A stretch of 64,000 bases of DNA from assembly GCF_001971705.1 (NCBI RefSeq), contig NZ_CP019327.1:1612001-1676000 (forward strand). The letters run 5' to 3'. Origin of the DNA: Natronorubrum daqingense. Lineage in GTDB: Archaea; Halobacteriota; Halobacteria; Halobacteriales; Natrialbaceae. Each line of letters starts with the position of its first letter. Positions within the stretch are counted from its first letter, which is position 1. The position numbers and the translations under genes were made by a program. The notes beneath the pieces are model-generated. The model worked only from the letters and a program-made list of their open reading frames with translations. It was not told where the DNA came from and did no database searches. Positions 43,238 to 51,794 of this stretch are shown here, piece after piece.

Positions 43238-45046
43238 ATGTCTCACGACGATTCTTCGCTCGACCTCACGTGGCGCGAAAAGGGAAAGGCCCTCTACCGA
43301 GTTGCAACGTTCCAACCGTGGTTCGCCGCCGGTGTCATCGTTCTCAGTGTAATCGCGGCCCTGTTCGAAGGGGTCGGTCTGAGTTTCATCATGCCGATCG
43401 TCGAGGTCGCGCAGGCGAACGATCCTGCAGCAGAGGCCGACGGCATCTTGGCAGCGTTTCTGGCGGTGTACGACTTCTTCGGCATACCGTTTTCGCTTGG
43501 ATTTCTGGTCGCTGGCGTCGCGCTGGTGATGACTATCAGATTTACGACGTCGTTTCTCGTCGGCTGGTTTCGGGCAGCGATCGAGACGAAATACGTGCGT
43601 CACCTTCAGGAGGAGTCGTTCCGACACGCACTGGATGCAGAAGTCACGTACTTTGACGAAGAGGGATCCGACGACATTCTCAACGCGATCGTGACGCAGG
43701 CCGAGTATGCGGGGAAGGTCATCAGGTACGCGATCAACGTACTCGAGCAGGGGCTACTCGCGGCGATGTACCTGACGATCGCAATGATTCTCTCGCCGTC
43801 GTTAACCGTCGCGACGCTCGTGTTACTCGGTGGCGTCACGATTTTGTTCCGTCGCGTCCTCGATACCGGCTATTCGCTCGGTGACGAGGTCGCGGACGCG
43901 AAAGAGGGCATTCAGTCGAACGCGCAAGCGGGCACGCAGGGCGTCCGCGAGGTGAAATTGTTCGACATGATCGAGGAGTTGAAGTCCGGATTTTCGCGCT
44001 CTGCAGAACGATTCGAGCGAAACCGGATCAAGGTCGAGCGTAACGACGCGGCGATCACCAACTTCTACGAGTTGGCGACCGCCGTGACCGTCTTCGGACT
44101 CATCTACCTCGCGTTGACGTTCTCGTCGATGAACCTCGCCGAACTCGGCGTGTTCCTCTTCGCGATGTTCCAGCTCGGGCCGAAGGTCTCGAGCCTAAAC
44201 AAGTACGTCTACCGCGTGGAGAGCGAACTTCCCCACCTCGTTCGCACGCAGGAGTTCATCGACGAACTCGAGCGAAACACCGAACCCGACGGGGACAGTG
44301 AGCCAGTGCCGAACCCGATCGAACGAACGGAGTTCGACGGCGTGACGTTCAGCTACGACTCGAGCGACGAAGCCGTGCTACGAGACATCTCCTTCGGGTT
44401 CGATCGCGGCGAGTTCGTGGCCTTCGTCGGTCCGTCGGGTGCAGGGAAGTCGACCATCGCGTCCTTACTCGGGCGGATGTACGAGCCGGACGGCGGCGAG
44501 ATCACGGCCAACGGAACCCCGATCGACGAGTTCGACATTCAGGAGTGGCGCTCTCGAGTGACCGTCGTCCGTCAGGACCCCCACGTGTTCAACGATACCC
44601 TTCGTCGGAACGTCACCGTCGGCAACCGAGATGCGACACAGGGAGACATCGAAGAGGCGTGTGCAATCGCACAGGTTACGGAGTTCCTCGAGGAACTGCC
44701 AGAGGGTTACGACACCGTACTGGGCGACCAGGGCGTGAAATTGTCGGGTGGGCAACGTCAGCGGGTGGCGATCGCTCGAGCACTGCTGAAGGACGCAGAT
44801 CTGTTGATTCTTGATGAGGCGACTAGTGATTTGGATACGTCGCTCGAGAAAGAGGTTCATGAGGGAATCGAAGGGATGGAACGTGATTACGCGATGTTGG
44901 TAATAGCGCATCGCTTGTCAACTGTGACGAACGCAGATCATATCTACACGGTTGAAGATGGGACGATAGTTGAAGCAGGTACACACGAGGAATTGATAAA
45001 CGACGGGAGTGAATACTTTGAATTATATACAATTCAATCACAGTAA
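43238..45046 (+). CDS. ABC exporter, permease-ATPase fusion (PglK/MsbA-like)
   Basis: 602 residues: six membrane helices in the first 310, then an ABC ATPase with Walker A GPSGAGKST (about 397-405), Q-loop VVRQDPHVFND, signature KLSGGQRQRVAIA, Walker B LLILDEATSDLD and H-loop IAHRLST. Placed at the head of the glycan cluster, so a flippase for lipid-linked glycan, as PglK in Campylobacter, is the best guess. Base composition falls from GC-rich to AT-rich at about 44.8 kb, within the ATPase domain. Stop shares one base with the next start. Confidence 0.85.
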   Translation: MSHDDSSLDLTWREKGKALYRVATFQPWFAAGVIVLSVIAALFEGVGLSFIMPIVEVAQANDPAAEADGILAAFLAVYDFFGIPFSLGFLVAGVALVMTIRFTTSFLVGWFRAAIETKYVRHLQEESFRHALDAEVTYFDEEGSDDILNAIVTQAEYAGKVIRYAINVLEQGLLAAMYLTIAMILSPSLTVATLVLLGGVTILFRRVLDTGYSLGDEVADAKEGIQSNAQAGTQGVREVKLFDMIEELKSGFSRSAERFERNRIKVERNDAAITNFYELATAVTVFGLIYLALTFSSMNLAELGVFLFAMFQLGPKVSSLNKYVYRVESELPHLVRTQEFIDELERNTEPDGDSEPVPNPIERTEFDGVTFSYDSSDEAVLRDISFGFDRGEFVAFVGPSGAGKSTIASLLGRMYEPDGGEITANGTPIDEFDIQEWRSRVTVVRQDPHVFNDTLRRNVTVGNRDATQGDIEEACAIAQVTEFLEELPEGYDTVLGDQGVKLSGGQRQRVAIARALLKDADLLILDEATSDLDTSLEKEVHEGIEGMERDYAMLVIAHRLSTVTNADHIYTVEDGTIVEAGTHEELINDGSEYFELYTIQSQ

Positions 45047-45831
45047 TGAATAAGAAGTCACTTCGCAGAAGCGTCTCAAAAAGCAATCTGCTGTCGAAAT
45101 TTGCGTCTCCCGTCCACCGAAAATATATGCAGTACTATTGTCAGTCATACACGTGGACAAATCATGGGCGTCACTGGAAGACTCGTGTCGAACCGTTTGA
45201 GTTGATCTCTGTTGACCCAACCACAATTAAAGAAAGGCAAACAAAGCGAGATGTCTTTCATGGCCCATATGTATCTGAGATTCTCTCAGGTGACTGGGAT
45301 AAGGGCACGGAACCATTGGCCGACTACGATCTTTATCAATCTCTCCGAAATCACTTTGAGAGCGGAGTACCTTGGAAAAATACCGAATTTTACGAGCGGG
45401 TATCTGCGAACGTGGATGATGAAGGCTGGCAGAAGTGGGGATGTAACACACTGGAAGAGTTCGAAAGCCGGTTAGATGCAATTGACCAATTGTACTCCAC
45501 TATCAAAACCGAAGGATATCGGACACAGCGGGAATTGATCTCTGAGGATTTGGACGATCCAATATATAACGGCTGGCGATCGCTTCCTCCAGAATTGTAC
45601 GAGATCAGCGTAGTGATTAACCGTTCCGGTGAGGCCGTTTTTTTCGAGGGGCGACATCGGCTAACGATAGCACAATGTCTCAATCTGGACCGGATTCCTG
45701 TACGAGTAAAAGCAAGACATATGGAGTGGCAGAAATATCGAGAGAGTAGAGCAATCACACAAGATGTAGATCAGGTCTTGGCTAGTACAAACTCAGTTGA
45801 TGAGGCTGAACCCTCACACCCAGATTTATAG
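45046..45831 (+). CDS. ParB-like-fold protein of glycan cluster, unknown function
   Basis: 261 residues in AT-rich DNA. The C-terminal part YEISVVINRSGEAVFFEGRH and RLTIAQCLNLDRIPVRV resembles the ParB/sulfiredoxin nuclease fold (conserved G-R-H-R-L). The N-terminal 130 residues have no recognised match. Similar proteins occur in surface-polysaccharide loci, role unknown; ParB-like ATPase or kinase activity is possible. Translationally coupled to the exporter (TAATG). Confidence 0.6.
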   Translation: MNKKSLRRSVSKSNLLSKFASPVHRKYMQYYCQSYTWTNHGRHWKTRVEPFELISVDPTTIKERQTKRDVFHGPYVSEILSGDWDKGTEPLADYDLYQSLRNHFESGVPWKNTEFYERVSANVDDEGWQKWGCNTLEEFESRLDAIDQLYSTIKTEGYRTQRELISEDLDDPIYNGWRSLPPELYEISVVINRSGEAVFFEGRHRLTIAQCLNLDRIPVRVKARHMEWQKYRESRAITQDVDQVLASTNSVDEAEPSHPDL

Positions 45832-45872
45832 TATAGAGTTTAACATTATTAAGCAATTTGTTATTCCAGCCT

Positions 45873-46961
45873 ATGAAATCGCGTAAGATTGCATTTTTCA
45901 CTTCAACTCTAGGTGATGGTGGTGCACAGCGTACCGTGGCCAATCTATCCCGCGGATTTGCTGAGAAAGGCTACACTGTTGATCTAATCACTATTAATTG
46001 TGAGGGGCCCTATATTGAAACGATTCCCGATAGCGTAAATATAATCGAAATTAATTCCGATCGAGCACTGACATCAGTTCTACCAATTGCCAAATATCTT
46101 AGGAGTGAACAACCAGAGGTGTTCTTCACTACAATGGAATATCTTAACGTCATTTCATTATTGGCGTCTGAGATAGCGAAAACTAAGACAAATATAGTTA
46201 TCCGGTGTGCCAATATTCAGAATAAACAAGAATCACAGGGAATTAAACGTATTGTCCAAAGGAAACTTGCTAAACTTCTCTATCCGAGAGCAAGTGAATT
46301 AATCGCATTGTCGGAAGATGTCCGAGAAAATATGTCCGAAATATATGGGTTGGAGGGGAATCGAAATTCAGTTATACACAATCCGGTTCAGGTATCTGAG
46401 ATTCAAAAGCAGTCTACAGAACCAGTTGATTTGTCCTTCTTAGATGAGGGTTCTAAAATGGTTCTGAGTGTGGGTAGCTTATCAGAACAAAAGAATATGG
46501 CAACAGCAATAAAATGCCTCAGTAATCTTTCAGATGGTCAACCTACAGAGTTAGTAATCTTAGGCAAGGGTCCAAAAAAGGAGAGTCTCAAAAGACTTGT
46601 GAACAAGCTAGGGCTTCGTGACAGAGTACACTTCCTGGGATTCGTGGATAACCCTTTCCCATATATGAAAGCCGCTGATGTGTTTGTCCTTACTTCACGG
46701 TGGGAAGGATTCGGTCATGTGATTGTCGAGTCATTGGCTTGTGGGACACCTGTGGTTGCAACAAACTGTCCTGGCGGTCCATCAGAGATTCTCAAAAACG
46801 GTGAATATGGGAGGTTAGTTCCCGTAGGCGATGATGTTGAGTTATCAAGAGAAATAAGTGATATATATGACAGACCCGATGAGAGAGAACACATCTATGA
46901 CAGGGCAAATGATTTTGAGTACACAAAGATAACTGATAAATATGAGGAAGTGATGTTTTAG
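45873..46961 (+). CDS. glycosyltransferase family 4
   Basis: 362 residues, two Rossmann domains of the GT-B fold. N-terminal FFTSTLGDGGAQRTVANLSR; C-terminal VLSVGSLSEQKNM, ADVFVLTSRWEGFGHVIVES (E-x7-E region) and GTPVVATNCPGGPSEIL. Retaining transferase acting on the cytoplasmic side on lipid-linked glycan. ATG at 45873; an upstream TTG is not needed. AT-rich. Confidence 0.9.
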   Translation: MKSRKIAFFTSTLGDGGAQRTVANLSRGFAEKGYTVDLITINCEGPYIETIPDSVNIIEINSDRALTSVLPIAKYLRSEQPEVFFTTMEYLNVISLLASEIAKTKTNIVIRCANIQNKQESQGIKRIVQRKLAKLLYPRASELIALSEDVRENMSEIYGLEGNRNSVIHNPVQVSEIQKQSTEPVDLSFLDEGSKMVLSVGSLSEQKNMATAIKCLSNLSDGQPTELVILGKGPKKESLKRLVNKLGLRDRVHFLGFVDNPFPYMKAADVFVLTSRWEGFGHVIVESLACGTPVVATNCPGGPSEILKNGEYGRLVPVGDDVELSREISDIYDRPDEREHIYDRANDFEYTKITDKYEEVMF

Positions 46962-47040
46962 ATACGATTTTCAACCAACAATACAATCATATTAGCAAGA
47001 TAGATATATCATTATAACCAATGCTCCAATAACCGAACTA

Positions 47041-48294
47041 ATGATTGAGTTATTCCCATTCGTATCGTTATCATTACTTTTCATATACATCAGCTTATCG
47101 GACATAAAGCGTTCGAAGCTCGATTTCCTCACCGTATTTGATGTTTTCTATACCTTCGCATATATATTAACGCCCCTCCATATAATTTATTTGGGGGAAA
47201 ATTATGTATCGTCAGGACATCTTGGCGTATATTCTAGCATAAATGTGGGATCTGTAACCTCCATATTGGTTGTAATTATCTTCTATCTAACTCTAAGGAC
47301 TACATATGTAAAATTCAGTCCAAATTTTAACAATACTAATATTCGTATGGAAAATCACTCAGGATATATATTTTTGAGTACCATGTTCATCTTCTTGTCA
47401 ATTATTGGTATTGTTGGATACACATCAGTTTCTGGCGAAAGTCCATTAGCTTTCTTGAAAATCCCAATTAGGTTTGTCTGGGCTGCACTAATGTTGTTAA
47501 TACCGGTTGCGATAATCAGAAAAGATAAACTTTCTATAATTTTGTTAATTTCAGCCAGTACCATTTCAGTCATCAGTTATGGGATCCTGCAAGATCGCAC
47601 TAGGATCGTTATTGCCGCTATTGTATTTGTATGTGTTATATATTCAATTAGCAGCAGAGCAGGGAGGTGGATTTTAGCAATTTCATCAATAACGGTTCCA
47701 GCATTTCTTGTATCTGCAGGTAGTCGTTCTGGTCAAGGACAATTCATTACGGATTTTAATGGAATAACGGACGCATATTCATCTGTCATACGAGAAGGTT
47801 CACATGCATATATGTCTCTAGAAACATCGTTACAACACCCTGAGAGTGATACGCTTATTGGTATACAAGATGTAATAATTGGGCCGCTTCATCTTCTCCC
47901 ACAACGCCTAATTGGTGTGGATTTTCCAGGAACCATCACACATTGGAACACCTACTTGATTACAGGAAATTACGAAAGTGTAGTATTGCCAGGTATAGTA
48001 GGATACAGTTGGTATTCAGGGATTTATATTGGTATAATAGCCATTCCGATTTTATATTCATTATTCGGTAAATTAATAAGTGAGTTTCTCAACAGTATGG
48101 AGGATAACTTAGCAAACAATGTGGTATATTACACGTTCGCAGCTCTATGGGGATTTTCATTTGTACGGAGTGGGGACATACGGGTCTTTTTCAGAGGACA
48201 TGTCGAATGGATTTTTGTAATAGTAGTTCTAATAGTCCTATACGGATTCAACCAGCGGTGTGCGCTGGCTGGACTGCTCCGCCAGAACGAGTGA
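47041..48294 (+). CDS. Wzy-like O-antigen/oligosaccharide polymerase
   Basis: 417 residues, strongly hydrophobic with about 11-12 membrane helices and a larger external loop near 245-290 (SGQGQFITDF, REGSHAYMSL, PLHLLPQRLIG) as in oligosaccharide repeat-unit polymerases. The last 14 residues (QRCALAGLLRQNE) are encoded in GC-rich DNA next to the transposase relic, so the native C-terminus may have been replaced. Presence of a polymerase indicates that a repeating glycan is made. Confidence 0.75.
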   Translation: MIELFPFVSLSLLFIYISLSDIKRSKLDFLTVFDVFYTFAYILTPLHIIYLGENYVSSGHLGVYSSINVGSVTSILVVIIFYLTLRTTYVKFSPNFNNTNIRMENHSGYIFLSTMFIFLSIIGIVGYTSVSGESPLAFLKIPIRFVWAALMLLIPVAIIRKDKLSIILLISASTISVISYGILQDRTRIVIAAIVFVCVIYSISSRAGRWILAISSITVPAFLVSAGSRSGQGQFITDFNGITDAYSSVIREGSHAYMSLETSLQHPESDTLIGIQDVIIGPLHLLPQRLIGVDFPGTITHWNTYLITGNYESVVLPGIVGYSWYSGIYIGIIAIPILYSLFGKLISEFLNSMEDNLANNVVYYTFAALWGFSFVRSGDIRVFFRGHVEWIFVIVVLIVLYGFNQRCALAGLLRQNE

Positions 48295-48319
48295 AATCGC
48301 TCCCGACGGGTTTCGGTCG

Positions 48320-48612
48320 CTGTGGTTAAGCTAGACGCTCAATTCGTGGCGGGCAAGTGCAGTCAGACAGCCGCCAGCATCGACGAGAAAATCTGTCTCG
48401 CCTATATCGTGTTTCTCGGTAGGCCGATGTAAGAACGCTGCCGCGGGGTCAGTACCGCGGCGGATAATGACATCGATTTCGAGCAACAACTTTGAGTCTG
48501 TGTCGATCGCGGCGTACAGTCACTTTTTCTTACCATCTACCTCAATCAGTTTCTCATCAACCACGCCCCGTCTAAGGTCTTCTCTGAGCAGTCTAGCGAG
48601 TTGCATGAGCTC
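48320..48612 (-). pseudogene. transposase relic (IS6-like), two in-frame stops
   Basis: Read on the complement: VVDEKLIEVDGKKK, stop, LYAAIDTDSKLLLEID, RRGTDPAAAFLHRPTEKH, FLVDAGGCLTALARHELSV, stop. It matches the DDE core of the haloarchaeal IS6-type transposases as I remember them (Asp in VDEK, Asp in AAIDTDS). TGA at 48520-48522 replaces a Trp codon; TAG at 48331-48333 ends the frame, after which similarity is lost. Both ends are missing; no inverted repeats seen. Confidence 0.75.
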
Positions 48613-48739
48613 TTCTAGCCATCACCTGTTCGTTCCCTAAACACTCATTTAGATGTGCCTCTGGTCCCGACTCAACACTATAATTAATACTCACTCTATC
48701 CGATCGTATAATGGTGAATTTCCTGCTAAATCTGAACTA

Positions 48740-49495
48740 TTATTGCTCAGCACGCGCGACATACCGGCTAGGAAGGTAGCGATGTGGTGATGGAATAGCC
48801 GCGGCTTTTGGTAATTTTCGCTGAAGGAGTACTCCAACATGAGTATCTTTTGACTCAATTGAAAAACCACGGTCGGAAAGTTCCTGCTCGATCCATGGAA
48901 CCGTCGGGATTGGAGCATGATACTCTGCGAAAGAGTTGATCTTACGCTGGTACCAGCTACCCCCTTCAGGATTATCTGGTTTGAAACGGCTGTTGCGGTT
49001 TCGAACCGACGGCGTGACAGGGTGATCGATACAAAGCGAATTTTGTGTAAGGTCTGATAGAATGTCAAGGAATCTTTTCTGATCTTGAATGTAGTGAAGA
49101 ACACCGAAGCAGATGACAACGTCAAACTCGCGATCAAACTTGTGTTCCATTATGTCGTCAATTATGAGTTGCAGGTCAAATTCAAATATCTCATTCAGTG
49201 TGTCATAGACACCCTCACGCTCGGCGTTGATGTCGATCGCGGTGACGGACTCTGCACCGCGATTCATTGCTTCAATCGAGTAAAAGCCATGTTTCGGACC
49301 AATATCAAGAACGTGCTTACCCGAGAGGTCGTCCGGTAGGTGATCAATTTTCAGCAGTTGGTTTGAGTAGTGAACGTACCCTTCTGTACTTACTGAGTCT
49401 GTAAATGGGATTGAGTGATGCCAGTTGTGGTCAGATATCTTAGATTCAATATCAGATTCAGACAATGATGGTTTGACAAGATGGCTATAGTTCAT
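48740..49495 (-). CDS. SAM-dependent methyltransferase
   Basis: 251 residues, class I Rossmann fold: motif I HVLDIGPKHGFYSIEAMNRG, motif II AIDINAE, motif IV FDVVICFGVLHYI. CmoB-like layout. Likely methylates a sugar of the glycan, based only on location. Unlike most genes here it is on the minus strand in AT-rich DNA. Confidence 0.82.
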   Translation of the reverse strand: MNYSHLVKPSLSESDIESKISDHNWHHSIPFTDSVSTEGYVHYSNQLLKIDHLPDDLSGKHVLDIGPKHGFYSIEAMNRGAESVTAIDINAEREGVYDTLNEIFEFDLQLIIDDIMEHKFDREFDVVICFGVLHYIQDQKRFLDILSDLTQNSLCIDHPVTPSVRNRNSRFKPDNPEGGSWYQRKINSFAEYHAPIPTVPWIEQELSDRGFSIESKDTHVGVLLQRKLPKAAAIPSPHRYLPSRYVARAEQ

Positions 49496-49866
49496 TTTCC
49501 TAAGAGTTATAAAACAGTGCTATCATTTATTTGTTCGGTTGTTCGTCAATGTGCCTCAAGACTACAAATTGTGATTATACACACACCTCTATCAGGATGA
49601 TACGCGAAAAGAGGTTGGTAATTGCGTCGGCATCTATCGATTCACGACGCGTCGATGGCTGGCGCGTGAAATGACGTGGGTATCAAGGGGGTCCGTCCAC
49701 ACTTCGGCGGTAGGCGGCCGCCAAAGCTCACACTGTACAGTTCAACAACACCGTAAATACTCCAAAATGGCCAACCCAGGACATTGCAACCAATTCACGC
49801 ACTCACCAAAGAGATCAGTGGTATTAACATTGCATACTGATTGGAGAACAACCAGTACGACCTCAA
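49496..49866. other. divergent intergenic region, no gene seen
   Basis: 371 nt between the methyltransferase and the glycosyltransferase. It has a GC-rich patch (about 49630-49730, including GGCGGCCGCC) inside otherwise AT-rich DNA. No continuous frame has haloarchaeal codon use; probably a leftover of an earlier insertion plus promoters on each side. Confidence 0.4.
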
Positions 49867-50976
49867 ATGAGAATCTGTTTCATATCCTCAGACATATACA
49901 CATATATTAATCAGGTGGACAATGACGCCTCGGGCGGGGCTGAACGACAACAATACATTATTGCAAACGAACTCCTCGAGAGAGGCGATGAGGTAGCGAC
50001 AATAGTCGGTGACTTTGGACAGCCCCCGTACAAACGCCAGGATGGTTTCGAGATTTGGAAAGGTTGTCCGGGTAGTATTTCTAGCATTACATCAATTCCC
50101 GCAAGCGTAATTAGCCTGTGGAGAGCCATGAAAAATGCAGACAGTGATATGTATTATATTCGTGGATCACCCCGTCTATTTGTGATTTCGACACTGCTGA
50201 GTCGGTTTCTCCGTAAACGGGTTCTCTTTTGCGTTGCCAACGAATCAGATGTTGATCTCGAGTATCTCGAGCAAAAGTATGGATCGCTGTTTGTGAAAAC
50301 CTATTCAAATTTCATTCGTCGGGCAGACATAGTCGTTGCACAGACAGCGACGCAACAGCAAATGTTACAAGAAAATTTTGGAGTCGATTCGACGATAATC
50401 CCGAATTGCTACGATCTCCCACCGGAATCGGAACTCCTAGATCACGACTCGAGAGAGTACGTGCTCTGGGTCGGTCGAAGCAACAAAGAGAAGAAAAAGC
50501 CGATGCGGTTTCTAGAGTTAGCCAAATCTGCCCCCGAGATCCAATTTGTGATGGTTGCCCAGCCAAGCAATGATGGGAGTCATCACGAACACGTAATGGC
50601 AGAAGCTGCCAACGTCGATAACCTGCGTTTTGTCGATACGGTTCGACCGGATAAGATTCACAAATACTACCGAAAAGCCAGTCTTCTCGTTAACACCTCC
50701 GATTACGAAGGATTCCCGAATACGTTCCTCGAGGCTTGGAGATATGAAACACCCGTTGTATCGCTCTACTATTCACACGACGATGCGTTTACGGCAGGAA
50801 ATGCAGGTTTCCGATCGGGATCAATAGATCAATTGAGAAAGGATGTAGCCGAATTGTGCAATAATGACGAGACACGAGCAAAGATGGGTACTGACGCGAG
50901 GGCGTTCCTGAAAGACAACTACCTTTTGGAGAAGGTCGTTGATCAATATGAAATATTATTCGAGAATGAGTTATGA
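49867..50976 (+). CDS. glycosyltransferase family 4
   Basis: 369 residues, GT-B. Starts MRICFISSDIYTYINQ, NDASGGAERQQYIIANELLERG (acceptor domain), WVGRSNKEKKKPMRFLELAK, and LVNTSDYEGFPNTFLEAWRY in place of the classical E-x7-E stretch. Probably adds a sugar in glycan assembly; donor unknown. Codon use is intermediate between host and AT-rich genes. Confidence 0.88.
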   Translation: MRICFISSDIYTYINQVDNDASGGAERQQYIIANELLERGDEVATIVGDFGQPPYKRQDGFEIWKGCPGSISSITSIPASVISLWRAMKNADSDMYYIRGSPRLFVISTLLSRFLRKRVLFCVANESDVDLEYLEQKYGSLFVKTYSNFIRRADIVVAQTATQQQMLQENFGVDSTIIPNCYDLPPESELLDHDSREYVLWVGRSNKEKKKPMRFLELAKSAPEIQFVMVAQPSNDGSHHEHVMAEAANVDNLRFVDTVRPDKIHKYYRKASLLVNTSDYEGFPNTFLEAWRYETPVVSLYYSHDDAFTAGNAGFRSGSIDQLRKDVAELCNNDETRAKMGTDARAFLKDNYLLEKVVDQYEILFENEL

Positions 50977-51002
50977 AGAAGGTTAGTTCCGATAAATATG
51001 GA

Positions 51003-51749
51003 TTATTGGCCAGGACTCTCTTTTTTTCCATACCAATATACAGCAGAAGGAAGTGCCATTGCCGCGTCCTCAAGTCCGTGTGATTTCTTTAGTACCAAAT
51101 CGACATATTTCAACCAAAAAGTCGGGATTCGCAGAGCCACACTCAAAATTTTCCGTATATTCGAGTTCCCAAAGCTAAGTAGATAGGCTAAATACTCACA
51201 ACATATCCAAATGAGTGTACTTGTTGGCCCTTTTGATGCGCCACAGTTAATTGTATTGAAGTCGTCATTGGTGCAAATTTTGTTTTGAAGGCCGTTGCTG
51301 GTAAATCGCCTGAAATCTGTTGGCAGAGCATGATACCCCTGTAGAAATGGGACATCAATGTAAACGTAGCCAGAAGGCTTGGTGATACGTTTCAACTCCG
51401 AAATGGCAAGATCGATTTGTTCTATATGCTCAAGAACAGCTTGACAGACCACCGCATCGACACCTCCATTAGGGACAGGGAGATTGTGTATGTCCCCAAG
51501 GAAATTTGTGAACTCCGTTCCTCTAATATCAGTCCCGATCACATTTTGTTGGAGGAATTCATCTGAAAACCCAGATAATCCTTCACCACCGTTTCCACAG
51601 CCAACAATCAAGACAGTACCATTATTTCCGACCCTCTGTTCAATATCAGAACAGATTCGTTTTGCAACTAAGTTATGAGTCGGTGAGGGTATGAGACCTT
51701 GAATAGAAGTTTGGAACGGGAAAGATAACGTGGTATCATAATCGAGCAT
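51003..51749 (-). CDS. SAM-dependent methyltransferase
   Basis: 248 residues. Motif I TVLIVGCGNGGEGLSGF, motif II IGTDIRG, DAVVCQAVLEHI, and ITKPSGYVYIDVPFLQGYH, typical of the UbiE/Methyltransf_11 type often seen in glycan loci. The C-terminal 60 residues contain hydrophobic patches (WICCEYLAYLLSF) that suggest membrane association. Convergent with the glycosyltransferase (26 nt between stops). Confidence 0.82.
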   Translation of the reverse strand: MLDYDTTLSFPFQTSIQGLIPSPTHNLVAKRICSDIEQRVGNNGTVLIVGCGNGGEGLSGFSDEFLQQNVIGTDIRGTEFTNFLGDIHNLPVPNGGVDAVVCQAVLEHIEQIDLAISELKRITKPSGYVYIDVPFLQGYHALPTDFRRFTSNGLQNKICTNDDFNTINCGASKGPTSTLIWICCEYLAYLLSFGNSNIRKILSVALRIPTFWLKYVDLVLKKSHGLEDAAMALPSAVYWYGKKESPGQ

Positions 51750-51794
51750 AGTGCGTAATCAAAGTAATTATACAAAATTATTGCCGTTTCAATC

